DNA of 64,000 nt, from NCBI GenBank assembly GCA_025716855.1, contig JAIXMQ010000026.1, positions 1 through 64,000 on the forward strand, in the 5' to 3' direction. The notes below the pieces were generated by a model. That model was not told the origin of the DNA. It ran no database searches and was given only the letters and a program-made list of their open reading frames with translations. Position numbers and translations under genes: made by a program. Of the stretch, positions 48,057 through 59,899 are shown piece after piece. Position 1 is the stretch's first letter, and each line of letters begins with the position of its first letter. The DNA is from Pilaira anomala (lineage: Eukaryota; Mucoromycota; Mucoromycetes; Mucorales; Mucoraceae).

Positions 48057-48732
48057 CTATGTGTTAATAAATTGGTTAGCATCGTTCTGGATCTATTGCA
48101 TGTCATTATTTATACACAAAAAGCTCTAAAAAAATATCATGTTTTTTTTTGAAGGTTTGTCGATTTTTCCCTATTTTTTTTTTTAATCATTTTCGTATCT
48201 ATTCTGTAATACATCCATCCATTGAAACATGATATCTTTTTTTTTTTTCATCTAAAGCTGTGTGTATATTCTTTTGTTATAGAAGTTGACTGTACCATTT
48301 GGAAAAAGTTCGAGCAAAAAAAGAGGAAGATCCATGGTTTTGCAGGTTTGGATGGATTAATATATTGGAGGTGGAGATTTTGCTTTCTGAATTGTGTATT
48401 GAAGTACCGTCTGTATTGCGGGCCGGACAATTTTATGAAAACACTTCCTCACAACACTCTGGTTTACCCGGTAACTAGAATGATAGTTTTCAGTGTTGAG
48501 AAAAAGGCCACTTGTGAAGTATGATCATCTTTGATATAGTTTATTCTGTAACAGCATTTCAATAAAAATAAAAAATGATATTTTTTTTTAACGCTGCAAC
48601 AACTTTGAAAAGGCTGTTATGTAATTAACTATGGTTTTTCAATTGAGATAGAAAAATTGCGATTCTATTGTATATATTATTTATTCTTTAAAAAAAAAAA
48701 TGGTAACTCTATGATATAATGTACATATGTAA
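48057..48732. other. uL4 5' region and convergent spacer
   Basis: Contains the putative first intron of uL4 and its promoter (candidate start codon 48296-48298), an 11-bp perfect inverted repeat ATATCATGTTT/AAACATGATAT (about 48134-48144 and 48224-48234), and CATCCATCCATT (48212-48223), similar to a motif in eS1 and eS30 introns. The 100-codon frame at 48222-48524 has no domain. Confidence 0.45.
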
Positions 48733-49836
48733 TTAAATTTGTTTTTCGACTTCTTCCAAGATAACAGCAACACCGTCTTCAAAATTGGCTAAAGTAACGA
48801 TATCTATATAACAACTTTTAGTCTCTCATCCTATGTATTTAACATTTTTTATATCTTAAATCACACATACCAGCAATATTCTTGACTCTATCATGAGCAT
48901 TACCCATAGCAACACCAATACCTTTTTTTTTTTTAATTTAAAAAATTAGCTTATCTCCATTTAATCTATTATTTTAAAAATCCCGCTTTTTCCCTGACCC
49001 TTTTTACATACCAGCAAATTCAAGCATTTCCATATCATTTGGCATATCACCAAAGGCAATGACTTCAGAAGCAGTAATCCCTTTAGCATCACATAAATCC
49101 TTAATAGCTGTAGCCTTACAAACCTCAGGTGCAGACACCTCTACAAAATTAGGGCTTGAGAAAGTATAATGAATCAAATGCTTCCATTTAGGATCTGTCA
49201 AGACATTCTTTTCAAGGTACTCATACAACACACCTGCAGGCCAAACGCGATGCAACAACATCAACTTTTCAATGGTATCCTTTTCATTTGCCAATTGATC
49301 TAAATCGTCTACTCTTTGATAAATCTTTCCAACCCAATCAAATCGCTTTTGTGCATAGGCTTCTTCACATCTGAACGTCTTGCCGCTTTCTCCACCGATC
49401 AAGATATCGTCAGGTCCAAAATGGGCTTTGACTTCTTTGATAAGGAGTTGTACGGTCGAGGTTAAGAGTGAGTATTTACGAATGACCGATTGAGTGTGGT
49501 AGTCAAGGACGATACCGCCGTTACAGCTGACCACGAGTGGGTGTTTGAGTTTGGCTTGGCTTACTAAAGGGAGAATAGAACGTGGAGGACGGCCGGATGC
49601 CATGATAATGGTAATGCCTTTGTCTTCTAAAGCTTGAAGTGATTTAATTGTACGTTCACTCATTGTACCGGTATATCTATTAAAAAAAAAGAGTTTGTAA
49701 AAAAAATAAAAATAAAATAAAATAAAGAGTATCTATCGTTTTACCCATTCACACCATGAACAGTAAGTGTACCATCAATATCTGAAGCTACCAATTTAAT
49801 ATGGCTATAACTACGTTCTACTTTACTAGGTGACAT
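48733..49836 (-). CDS. HAD-superfamily (Cof-type) sugar phosphatase
   Basis: Exons 49745-49836, 49012-49676, 48871-48921, 48733-48803; 292 aa. Motif I SDIDGTLT (residues 18-25, nucleophile Asp19 and Asp21), motif II MASGRP (about 50-55), and motifs III/IV with a Lys in EKLMLLH and FGDMPNDMEM (about 239-249), followed by AGIGVAMGNA. The large insert between motifs II and III is the C2B cap of the Cof subfamily, whose members dephosphorylate sugar phosphates and similar small phosphomonoesters. Exact substrate is unknown. Exons 3 and 4 are short (51 and 71 nt) and are required for the conserved VAMGNA segment and the last helix. Confidence 0.9.
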
Positions 49837-49984
49837 TTTTTTTTTTTTTTGATAGAAAAAAGAAAAAGAAGAAAAAGGAGATGGGTTAGTTAAGATCCCC
49901 TTCCATTTACAGTGAGAACGGTAAATTTTGTCACTTTGAGAAAATTAAATGTCCGTAACCAAATAATAAATGTCACTTTCTAAA
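49837..49984. other. HAD gene promoter region
   Basis: Short poly-purine leader and upstream spacer of the HAD gene. Nothing else seen. Confidence 0.4.
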
Positions 49985-50300
49985 AATTGATTGTCCCTTT
50001 ATGTCTAAAAGAAATGTCACAATAAGTTAAATCGAATTGACCTAAAAATGATTTGTATTTTTTGACTTCAAAATGATTAGAATGGAGTTTTATTACAACA
50101 TTGAATGGTTTGTCGTCTAGAATGACTGGCAAAGTTGTATAGAATTTTAACAGGTATGGCATTACATGCCTCAGCAATTCTATCAGATAATTTTTCTTCC
50201 GTTAACAGTTTGTGGCATTTCAGTTTTCCTTTTAAGATTGCCCAAAACTGTTAAATCGGGTTTAATTCAGGTGATCGGCTTATAGCCACGACTTTCGGTT
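49985..50300 (-). pseudogene. Tc1/mariner transposase C-terminal fragment
   Basis: On the minus strand the reading SRSPELNPI, then one stop, then QFWAILKGKLKCHKLLTEEK and LSDRIAEACNAIPVKILYNF is the C-terminal third of a Tc1-family DDE transposase (the SPELNPIE.FW box holds the last catalytic residue region). Only this part remains; the remainder of the gene is missing and a stop replaces the residue after PI. It differs in sequence from the relic at 17.4 kb, so it represents a second family. Confidence 0.7.
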
Positions 50301-50713
50301 TTCCTCATCATCAGTCCATTTCACTGCTTAAAAAAAAATTAAACGGGTCCTTCATTCCCATGCCAATTGGTGGCTTATACAAGAGCACTTCGAAGAATTC
50401 AAAACTTTTTTTTTTCAATTTTATTATTAATGGTTGAAGATATAACCAGAGAACAAGCATTATGCATTTTCTTTTGCTTGGAGTACACTAAATCTAACGT
50501 AACTATAGCTCTAAAAAAAGTGGAAATGATTAAATATAAACCCCTGTTACATTGTAATGAAAGAATCAATTCAAATCCTTTGAAATATAAAAGATATCGT
50601 AGCAGCTTGTATTTGATAGAAAACCACATAGATTAGAAAACCCAAATTTTGTAATTCAAATCGTTTATTAATAAAAAAATCCTAATTAATAGTATACGTC
50701 TACTTATCCGTAT
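50301..50713. other. Spacer, nothing recognised
   Basis: Open frames on both strands (50367-50636 and 50399-50629) are complementary to each other and show no domain. One (SNVTIALKKVEMIKYKPLLH) could be a relic but I cannot name it. Confidence 0.35.
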
Positions 50714-51114
50714 CTATTTATCCCTTTGTTTTAAAGCTGGGCGACAATTAAACAGTTTAAGATATTCAGGATTGTTAAGCAACTGGGCACTCTCGAAATA
50801 CTTAAATTGATTTTCATAAAAGAATTGATCAATAAATACTTTTTGTAGGCTTGAGTTGTTTCTGGATACAAAATGTTTGTAAGTTCATTACCATTTTAGA
50901 ATTTACGCTCTTTGTTACCTTAACAGTTGCTTAAGATCTGTACAGTTAGTTGTGAAGCCAGCATAATCGATTGATACAATGCATATTTTTGGGTTGTTGT
51001 TTAAAAACTCCAAAAAATCTACTGTGCTTCCATGAATGTTATTTAACTGTGACAGGATATGGTTTACATCTTTTATATCGCGCTTTAAAAATACTTGCTT
51101 CGCTGTACTAGGTG
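50714..51114 (-). pseudogene. Unknown gene fragment, 2 exons, 5' end lost
   Basis: Exons 50919-51114 and 50714-50861 join across a 57-nt intron (GTAACA...TCCAG) to about 114 codons ending at TAG 50714-50716: DIKDVNHILSQLNNIHGSTV, NNNPKICIVSIDYAGFTTN, then NNSSLQKVFIDQFFYENQF and a Lys/Arg-rich end. The acceptor before 51114 lies in the end of an inverted-repeat element (51117-51785), so the upstream part was cut off or replaced by insertion. I recognise no domain. Still spliceable and open over its length, so loss is likely recent or the piece is a functional short gene with an undetected first exon. Confidence 0.45.
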
Positions 51115-51116
51115 CT

Positions 51117-51785
51117 GGGTAAAAGAGTAGTAAAAAATGAGGTATTAAAATCACGGATCAATTTTATCCAACTAGCCACCAAAATACTTACCAGTTTTTT
51201 CTTAGTATAATACTTGTTTTTTTTTAAAACAAAAAAACAGGTAATTTTTTCTTTTTTTACTTGTAATTTGGACAAAAAAGAAAAAAGGATCATTTTCTAT
51301 TTGAGATTTATTAGACAAAATGAATCATTTATTTTTGATAAAATTATTAGACTTACCATTGATAACATGTTTTATGCACAGGGGGTTTTTTTTCTTGGAA
51401 CAATCTCTTCTCTAGATAAGGAGTGTGGCAAAAGAAGAGATTAAAAATGGAGCGGTAAGGAAAGTTCATTTTGAAATATATATAAAAAGAAGGAAGTGAA
51501 AGAAAAGAACAAAATAAAAAAAAAAGGATTATTTATAATGAAAAAAAAAACCCCCCTCCTGTTTGTCTGACGTATGAGAAAAAAAAACCCCCTGTTTGTC
51601 TGGCGTATAAGAAAAAAACCTGCCTGTATGCCATGTGAAAAAAAAAATTGATGTAATGGTGTATTTCATGCAAAAGTTATAAAAAACCTTATTCACGTGA
51701 CGATATGCCTGGTTATACTTTTTATAAATCCGGATAAAAGTCATCCGTGATTTTACTACCTTTTTTTTTTACTACTCTTTTCCCC
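51117..51785. mobile_element. About 669-bp element with 53-bp terminal inverted repeats
   Basis: Left arm 51117-51169 (GGGTAAAAGAGTAGTAAAAA, then ...TTAAAATCACGGAT...) is the inverted copy of the right arm 51732-51785 (ATCCGTGATTTTACTACC, ...TACTACTCTTTTCCCC), with small length differences in the A/T run. The interior contains the dispersed core repeat (about 51290-51500) and a three-unit tandem repeat. No transposase gene. It fits a non-autonomous DNA element related by interior, but not by end sequence, to the one at 45435-45825. Confidence 0.65.
51541..51648 (+). repeat. Three-unit tandem repeat, about 33 bp
   Basis: Units have the pattern poly-A, CCCC, CTGTTTGTCTG(A/G)CGTAT(G/A)AG; the third is diverged (CTGCCTGTATGCCATGTG). 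Single copies of this unit occur in the other dispersed repeat copies near 6990, 40605 and 45712, so this copy has expanded it. Confidence 0.6.
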
Positions 51786-51884
51786 GACTTCAAAATCTGG
51801 TAAAATGTACAATTTGATATTTTTATTACATAAAGGATGGATATACAACAGATTTTTTTTTAAAAAAAGAAAAGGTAAATGTTT

Positions 51885-54800
51885 TTACATGGTAGGTTGA
51901 AACTTGATATCCACACGAATTTCACCACTTCCAGCAGGGAATAAAGGTAACCATTGATTAAATACATCACCACCAGGTACATCCACTTTAATCAAATCCC
52001 AAATATTAAATCGAGTCTGACCTAAATCCACCGCGGCCTTAATCTTATTATGATCCTTCACCTTTAAATCAAATAAGAACGGTTCGCCTCCTACACCATA
52101 ATTAAATTTCTCGTTCCATTCAGGATCTAAAGTCTTTGGAATAACTGAAGTCTTATAAATTTGTTCTTTACCGACCTTGACACGTACATAGGGATCACTT
52201 GTTCCACTTTTATCTACACCCCGTAAACCTCTTGCTTCAATCAAAGTGATTGTGACAATACCTGCTTTACCTGTAGCATCACTAATTGCACTTGTATCTT
52301 GCAAGATGGATGAGGGTGCAATAGAGACCGTATCATCTAAACTCATACGAGAGGATCCAAATGACATACGACTACTGTATGGATCTGAGATTTGACTGTT
52401 GTTATGGTAACTTTCACTTGACATGCGTTGCATCTCTTGAGATTGACGTACTAAAGGGCCTGAGGCTTCAAGGTTGACATCGTTTTGTGTGTATGTACGT
52501 GAGTTAACAAGGACGGAGGTCTGTGTCTTTTTGGTCTTTAAGAGTTGAGGTTGCCATTTGAATTTGACTTGGACACTACCTGAAACACCTGCTACACCGT
52601 CCAAGGGGATATCAACCATACGCGTCTTGAAACTCTCTACTGCATCTCCTCTTAATGTAATACCACCTGATCCAATCGGTTGATGACCCTTGACATGGTT
52701 CCAATCAAATACTTCGATACGAATACTAGCCGTAACTCTTGATTGCTATACAGAGAAAGAAAAAAAAAATGAGTTATTTTAAATAAATAATAATAATAAT
52801 AAAAAAAAAAAACTTACAATGTCAACTTGAAATTGTTCTCCATGCCATTTAGGGTTCAAATTCTTTCGGATGGTTTCACTCTTATAAACCTTTTCACCAT
52901 TCACATTAAACACAACATAAGGATCACTTGTACCTGTCTTATCCACCGCCATCAAATGACGTGCGCTCACCAACTCGACAGTTAAAATACCTTGATTCTC
53001 TAAACTTTCATCTGGGTTCAACACGAAATTCTCTAAAGGCTCATACTCAAATCCTAATCGAATACGTCCAGGGCCATCCGTTCCCATCATTTTAAACCAA
53101 GTACCTTCCATACTATCTATGCCCAATCGCTTCTGACGCATAATACGACGAACAATCGCCGACCCAGAATCAATCCAGTGTCCTAATTTATACATATCCT
53201 TTTCATCGCTATGCGCAGGCTTGATCTCAATAGCTACACGAGAGAAATCCGTTTCTTTAATAAACATATCGGCGCATTCATCGAACGTGAGTGTATCGCC
53301 ACGTAATTTAGCTGTCTTGTATTGAGGCGTGGTAGAATCTACAAAGACTTGACAGTAACAGAAAGATAAACTAGAGAGTTGGACTTCATGGATCTTGATT
53401 CGAAGGACACCGGATGGATATGAATTCAAATCGATCAAGTCATCGGGTGTGTATCGAATATAATCACCATGTAAACCACGTAAAGGAAGTGGAGTAGTAG
53501 TAGTAGTAGTAGGTAATTCATCTGGATTGGAAACAGCCGAGACGGAAGAAATGCCACTGGTTTGATTTGACTGGATTTCAGCGGAAGCACCAGGGACCGC
53601 CAGTACCGGGAAGAATTGAGCAGAGTAATGTAAATCACCTTTTGAAGATCTTCTATCGATCGAATGTAACCGATCCCATCGATCCACAGTGACACCATTG
53701 GATTCGTACCAGACGTCTGGAGCAACACTTTGATCACCAATCTTTTGTTGAATGATTTCAGATGGTTTAAAAACAACCATACCTAAAGGCTTATCACGAG
53801 TACGTGCGTTCCAGTCCATGGCCTCTAATACAAGATCTTCTTTTAAAGAATGAACAGGGACGTAAATGATCTCTCCCCATTCAGGGTTCAAATTATTTTG
53901 GATGAATTCAGTTCGACCGCGAACTTGGTAACCAGATAAGACACGAATATAAGGATCGCTTTTTCCTCCAGTCACCATCTCTACATTACGTAAATCGCGA
54001 GCTTCCCAAAAGGTGAATCGGATCACGCCAATAGGAGGTTGATCAAATCCACGACCGTTCGTATTTGAAGTCAATCCAGTCATGATCATGGGTTTCCATT
54101 CTGCGCTCAATCTTAATTGACCCATGGTTTTATCGGCATCCATTAAATCCCACCAACTATCGTTCTTCTCTTGTGTACGTACCATCTCAGGTAAATAAGA
54201 TGTATATGTACCTATCAAGGTATCGTTTTCATCACGGACTTCGGCACGTATGTAAAATGTGGTCTTGTCTAATACAACAATTTCATACGGTTGTTCGAAC
54301 TTGGGATCTTGCTTCTTTTTGACGATCGAGGTCTTGTAGCGTTCAATACCGTTTACGATGATACGTACATAGGTATTGTTGGGAGCAGGTAGTTGACGAC
54401 ATTCATGGATCACGAGACGAAGTACACCTGAATTCGAGTCAACAGCAGGCTCAATGGAACCATCTTCACGTGTATGAGGTTTAGAGATTGGCAAGTATCG
54501 AATATCCACACGTAAATTCGTGACCTGTTTACCGTTTCGTAACATCAGTAAGTTCAGACCTTCTTGCTCTGTTTGTGTCTCACCCTCTAATTTAGAAAGA
54601 TCGAAATTGGCCGTAGCCAACCTTCTGTCTTTGTATCCAGGACGCGAGGTCTTGAGTTCCATGGATAAGGTGGAATTCAAGTTGTTCAGTTTCAAGTATC
54701 GAGTTTCGTTCCATTTAGGTTCAAAGGTAGATTCCACCACGTTTGTACGATCGAGTTCTTGACCGTGATCAAGGTAGAAACGAATATAAGGGTTAGGAGC

Positions 54801-56308
54801 ACCTGATACGACCTCACTGATATGCTTGATATGATCTGTAGAGTACACTGTGACAGCTAATACACCGTTGGCAGCAGAGAAATCAAAATCGCCAGCAAGG
54901 AACCGATCGATATCCAAAGATAACACATTAGGGAAATACATCAGTGGGCCCAACATGGCATGTACTTGGTCTCGAATGAAACTTGCTAATCCAGGAATCA
55001 AGTTGACATCAAATCCAAATGAATCAGAACCCAAAGGTTTCAAGACGTAATCAAATTGAGGTCGTTCAAGAAAACTTGCATCTAAAAGCTTGATGAAAGG
55101 GTACCGACTGATAAACTTGATCTTAACACGTAAATAACCCGAGAAACACATATCTTCTACAAGCACAGGGATACCTGCCCCCATACGACCTTTACCAAAC
55201 CGAGCGCTCATGATGACCTTTGGGTTCACTTTATACTCGAGTTCTTTCGGGCTCAAATCATCCATATCGTTCGGAATGAAATTGACTCTCCAGTCCATAC
55301 AGACTGTATCTGGATCCGTATTGCCGTACGTCTTGACGGTCTCGATACGAAAAGGCTTTGTACCCAATGTAAATGTGGTCAATCGAATCGAGTCAAGGTA
55401 GGGAGGTAAATAATCCGTAATGTAATTATCCAGGTTCTCTACAATCAGTGCAGAAAGTACGGGTTCAAAAATTAACCAGAATTTCGTAACAAAGTTGTTC
55501 ATCCATTCAACCGATTCTTCATCCGATTCAAGTTTCAGTTTACTGATTTCGCGTTGGATATCGTCACGTGTATTACGACGAAATCGACGTACACTTGTAC
55601 GATAATAAGTTCCTAAATAGATAATAATTTTACAATCAAATGTATATATGTATATATATATAAATCTGTATCAAGTGTATCATATTTACCAATGAATAAA
55701 CAAACAAGTAAAACAGATCCTATCCCCGCATTTACTTTAGCTAAAGTCCAAGAAACAATCGCGGTTAAAAAAAGAGCAGTTGCATTATGATACCAAGCAC
55801 CGTACAAGAAATCCGGCAAGATTTCATCTAAAAAATCATGCTGCTGCTGCTGCTGCTGCTGATGAGACTTTGTGCTTGCAATATCCAGGTCACCACCTGG
55901 ATTTCTAGCTTGACTTAACGAAGTCCAACCGGTACGATACCAATCGGGTATCAAATCCTTTGGCGAGCTTTTAAATGCACCAGGAATCGTGACGGTAGCT
56001 GGTATGGTCTTTTGGTCTGCAGTGGTGACGGTAGAATGGGTCAAGCCCGCGTCAAATGTATCGAGTTCGGTGGTGAGAGAGTGACCAGGTACAAGTGTAT
56101 GTAAGTCAGGTACAAGGTCGGCTACTTGTGGCTCGGGTTTGGTATCGTCTATCATAGGTCGACGAGGTGGTAATGAAGGTGCTGCTATGGATGTTGAACG
56201 TGCATGATCTTCTTCTACAAATGAACTGCCTTTTGTTCTTGAAATTGAAAGTGGTCTTAGGGTAGCTGAAGAAGACTTGGACGCTGTGAATGCGTCATTA
56301 GACTCCAT
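51885..56308 (-). CDS. Tricalbin/extended synaptotagmin-like protein
   Basis: Exons 55690-56308, 52818-55612, 51885-52745; 1424 aa. N-terminal disordered region with a poly-Gln stretch (about residues 155-163), a hydrophobic hairpin at about 175-206 anchoring in the ER, then an SMP lipid-transfer domain (about 230-430; starting WMNNFVTKFWLIFEPVLS, with MDWRVNFIPND and GKGRMGAGIPVLVEDM). About six C2-type segments follow, marked by APNPYIRFYLD, TYVRIIVNG, KSDPYIRVLSG, a degenerate one, TSDPYVVFNVNG and TSDPYVRVKVGK. Family role: ER-plasma membrane tethering and lipid transfer, partly Ca2+-dependent; several C2 copies keep Asp residues consistent with Ca2+ binding. Length is within the range of yeast tricalbins. 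Introns are 77 and 72 nt, both GTAA/TAG. Confidence 0.92.
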
Positions 56309-58118
56309 TTTTTTTTCTTTTTTCTTCAGGTTAATAGGAAAATAGGAAAGAAAGAAAGAAATAAAAAAGATTAGAGCTCTTAGTGTTAAAAAAAAATAAA
56401 AAATACTCACGCAGTTTGAATTAGGATTTTATCCAATTGGGTAATTGGCATAGTAGCAAATGCCAAGAAGTTGGTGTATTTGAGAAAGGGCTTTTTTCCA
56501 AGGATTTTTTTTTTTCAGTTTCTTTACAGATCTTTTAGTTAGTTCATAGAAAATAGGCCATGCGAATTATAACAGCCCATCCATTTATTCTTTTCATCAT
56601 AAATATAATTTCTTAAACTGAGAAAGGGTTTCGTGTGAAACAACTTTTTTCACAAAAGTACAAAAAGTGCTTCAAGTACTAACTACTCATGGAATAGATG
56701 CATTAGTGAAAATTATGCTTTGAAAAAAAAAATAACCGTGTCTCTTTGTTTTTACGATATTTATTTTGCTGAGAGTGAGAGAATGTTTATATGGTAAAGT
56801 AGTAATAGATGAAGAAATAGCTTGATATAATTAATCACAATCACGTATCTATGACAAAATAAAAGTTCTCACAGGGAATTTTATTGTTCATATGCTCTCT
56901 TTGTGACCGTAGCATTATGTGAAAAAGAAAATAAAACAATCGTATGTGTGTAGGTATGTAAGCTCATTTTATTCATAGCAACTGTTGCTATAGTTAAGCA
57001 TTTTAACTCATGCATGTTTACATTTCCTGAATAGTATAGTAATGTGTAAGCTAAGGAATAGAAATAATTTCAATTATATTTTTTTTATTCTTTTATAAAA
57101 AAAAAAATAATAATTAATCACAATATTATTAGTTACATCCTGCTGATCGATATGAAAAAAGTAACTTATCAGCAGTATAAAAAAAAATAAAATAAAAAAT
57201 GAATCTTTAAAAGGAGAAAGCTTGTCTTACAAAAAGACATTTTATTCCTTTTTATAAAAAAAAAAAAGGAAGCATTTTGAAGGTTTTTTTTTTTGTCTTA
57301 CTGTAAAGAGGGTTTTATGTATTGTTATGTAAAATGAAAACTGCCAAAATATACATATATATTTCGGGTAAGGGGGATCTATAATTAAAAATAAAAAAGA
57401 AGAGAGCATGTCAATTTTGGAGAAAATTAAGAAAAAAATGTCAGCGGTTTTGAAACAAAGGAACAGTTATATAAAAAAAAAAAAAAAAGACACGCGAAAT
57501 TCCGGACATCTAGCAGCAGTTGCATTACATTTTTGTAATATATATATATATATATATATATTCTCTCACTTCTGATACCAATAAAAAAAAAAAAGCATTT
57601 GATAAACAAAACATTCTATTCTATTGTTTTTTGATTTGAAACAAAAGTGGCCTAAACATACTTTTTAAATTACGCCGCACGAACACATTTAGCGCACATA
57701 CATTTTTATTTAGATGATAAAAAAAAGAGAGAGAGAAAGAACGAGGTCAGACAAAATAAAAAACGTTTTTTGTCCCTGTGGCGTCATATAATTCTTGGTT
57801 TAATAAAAAATATCGACTGATCTCCAGAAAGAAATAATAATGTTGCACTTACCAATTTATGGAAAAGAAATGAGGTAAATAAAAGAGGGGTCTGTGCGTA
57901 ATTTTTTTTTTAAGCAGTGAGAGAGAAGAGAAAAATAAAGAAAAAATCATCCTATTACACATATTCGCACGCTCTTCTAACACATTGCGGAGATAACATA
58001 TAAAAAAGAGTCTATTTTCAGATTTAGAGCTGCAGCACGATATAATTTTGGAAACTTTTATTATTTTATATTTTACTTCTTTTTAACTAAACACCAAAAA
58101 AAAAAAAAAAAAACGTGG
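56309..58118. other. Divergent promoter region, nothing coded
   Basis: 1.8 kb between the start codons of tricalbin (minus) and the RRM gene (plus). AT-rich, with an 8-bp hairpin CTGCTGAT/ATCAGCAG at 57140-57175 and an (AT)n run at about 57538-57561. No gene or RNA supported. Confidence 0.45.
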
Positions 58119-59040
58119 ATGACAAGTAATATGGAATGGAATATTCAGCTTCCAACGGAACCAACAGCCAATATTGTTTTAATTAAAAATATCTCGGGAC
58201 AAACACAAGAAGCTACTATAAAGGATTTTTTTTCTTTTTGTGGTCAAATTCAAGCTTTTGAAATGAGAAAAACAAACGACAATGAATTACAAGAAGCCAT
58301 TGTTTATTTTGAACAAGAATCAGCAGCAAAGACAGCTACCTTACTTAGTCAAGGTAAAATATAAAAATAAACAAATGATATCTTATTATTAATAATAATA
58401 ATAATAATTAAAGCTGTGGTGGATGACAGTCCAATCTTTGTTGAACCATATTTTAAAGTAATCAAGGAACCAATTGTCAGAGGAGGAACGGATGATACAG
58501 TTGCTGAGCAAAAGCAAGAAAATAAACCCGTGTCACATGTGATGACTGAATTGCTTGCATCAGGTTATGTTTTGACAGAATCCGTGTTAGCGAAAGGAAT
58601 TGAATTTGATGAAAAACATGGTGTCTCTACACGTATGAGTGGTTATTTGAATAAAGTAGGTATTAACCTAAACCGTTTTGGTTCTTCTACTACTACTGCT
58701 GCTGCAACTACGACTCCACCCAATGAAGATTTAACTAGATCAAATTCAGCACCTGCATCTACTACAGTTGCTTCTTCTTCTTCATCAACAAATCCTACGC
58801 GTATGCAAAGTTTATTAAAATCAAAAGCTGGTTTAAGAGTTCAAGGAATTGCATCTAGAATGGCAGATAAAGTGACAAATGTACATGAAGAGGCGAAGCG
58901 TATTGCAGTAAGTTAATTAATATTTTTTTATTTTTTACAATCATCTGATTTTTAAAAAAAAAAAAATAACTCATTTTTTTATTATTACATAGGCCGACAA
59001 AAAGAATCATGGTAAAGAAGGAGGAATAGATCACAAGTAA
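58119..59040 (+). CDS. Vip1-like RRM protein
   Basis: Exons 58119-58353, 58414-58907, 58993-59040; 258 aa. Near the N-terminus a single RNA-recognition motif (about residues 18-85, VLIKNISGQTQEATIKDFF, FCGQIQAFEM and AIVYFEQESAAKTA). Middle region ELLASGYVLTESVLAKGIEF and STRMSGYLNKVGINL is the conserved block of the fission-yeast Vip1/plant BPA1-like family. Ser/Thr/Ala-rich linker, then a Lys-rich C-terminus. Molecular role of the family is poorly defined; RNA binding is inferred from the fold. Short last exon (48 nt) adds the KNHGKEGG tail. Gene lies on the opposite strand from tricalbin and shares the upstream region. Confidence 0.88.
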
Positions 59041-59151
59041 AACATCATTGGTCAGTAATACCTTTAATTAGAGATTATTCGGCTCTTTACCTTTTTTATT
59101 AAAAAGCATATTATAACAAATAATCATAATCATAACAATAAAACTTACCCC

Positions 59152-59182
<31 letters not shown>

Positions 59183-59747
59183 CATACAATAATAATAAGC
59201 TGTTGTGCCACGTGGATTCATAATTTCCATTTTTTACATGTGATGAATTTTCGTGACGCATTTATATACTTCAATGTAAAATAGAGTTGTAATTAACTTG
59301 TATTATTATCATCACCCCCTCCTTGTTTTTCTGACTGATTTTATAAAAAAAAAAAAAAAGTTGACAAATGTAATATGAAGAATATTTAAAAAAAAACAAC
59401 AAAAAACAAAAAAAAAAAAGGGGGATTGTAACAATAAACAGGTGTTTCGGAATCGTATGAGGTAGGGTAAAATAAAGCCGATGTTGTCCGATTATTGTTG
59501 TCATACCCTGAATAAAAAAAAAAAAAAATGATTTTTTTTTTTTTTTTTTTTAAACTTGTGGTCAAATTTCTTTAAATTCATAATTGAATTCACAGTTCGC
59601 AGTTTGGAAACAGAAAGAAGGATGGATCCTGTTTTGGTATCTAAAAAAAGAAAATATAACGAGATTTAATGGAGTGATCAGTGCTTTTTTTTTTTGTACC
59701 TTTTTTTTTTTTTTTTGCCCACATCTTTGATTTTCCTCAGCCCACAC

Positions 59748-59779
<32 letters not shown>

Positions 59780-59899
59780 CTATATATAACGTTAAAGTTT
59801 CCTTTATTTCCAAATTTTCTACTCTTCTTCTCCATCTTATATCCTTTCAATTGTTATCTTTTTAAAAAAAAAACTTTTTGGTTACTTTTTTTTCTAAAA
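59041..59899. other. Intergenic with long homopolymers
   Basis: T and A runs up to about 29 nt, no gene. The last 100 bp are a C/T-rich leader just before the zinc-finger start. Confidence 0.5.

Noticed and set aside
48222..48524. 100-codon plus-strand frame near uL4
   Set aside because: Overlaps the uL4 5' region on the other strand, no domain, no splice or start context of note.
52779..52817. C-terminal FFFLLLLLF extension of tricalbin exon 2
   Set aside because: It is read-through into intron 2; the GTAAGT donor at 52817 and the next exon's C2 continuation explain it.
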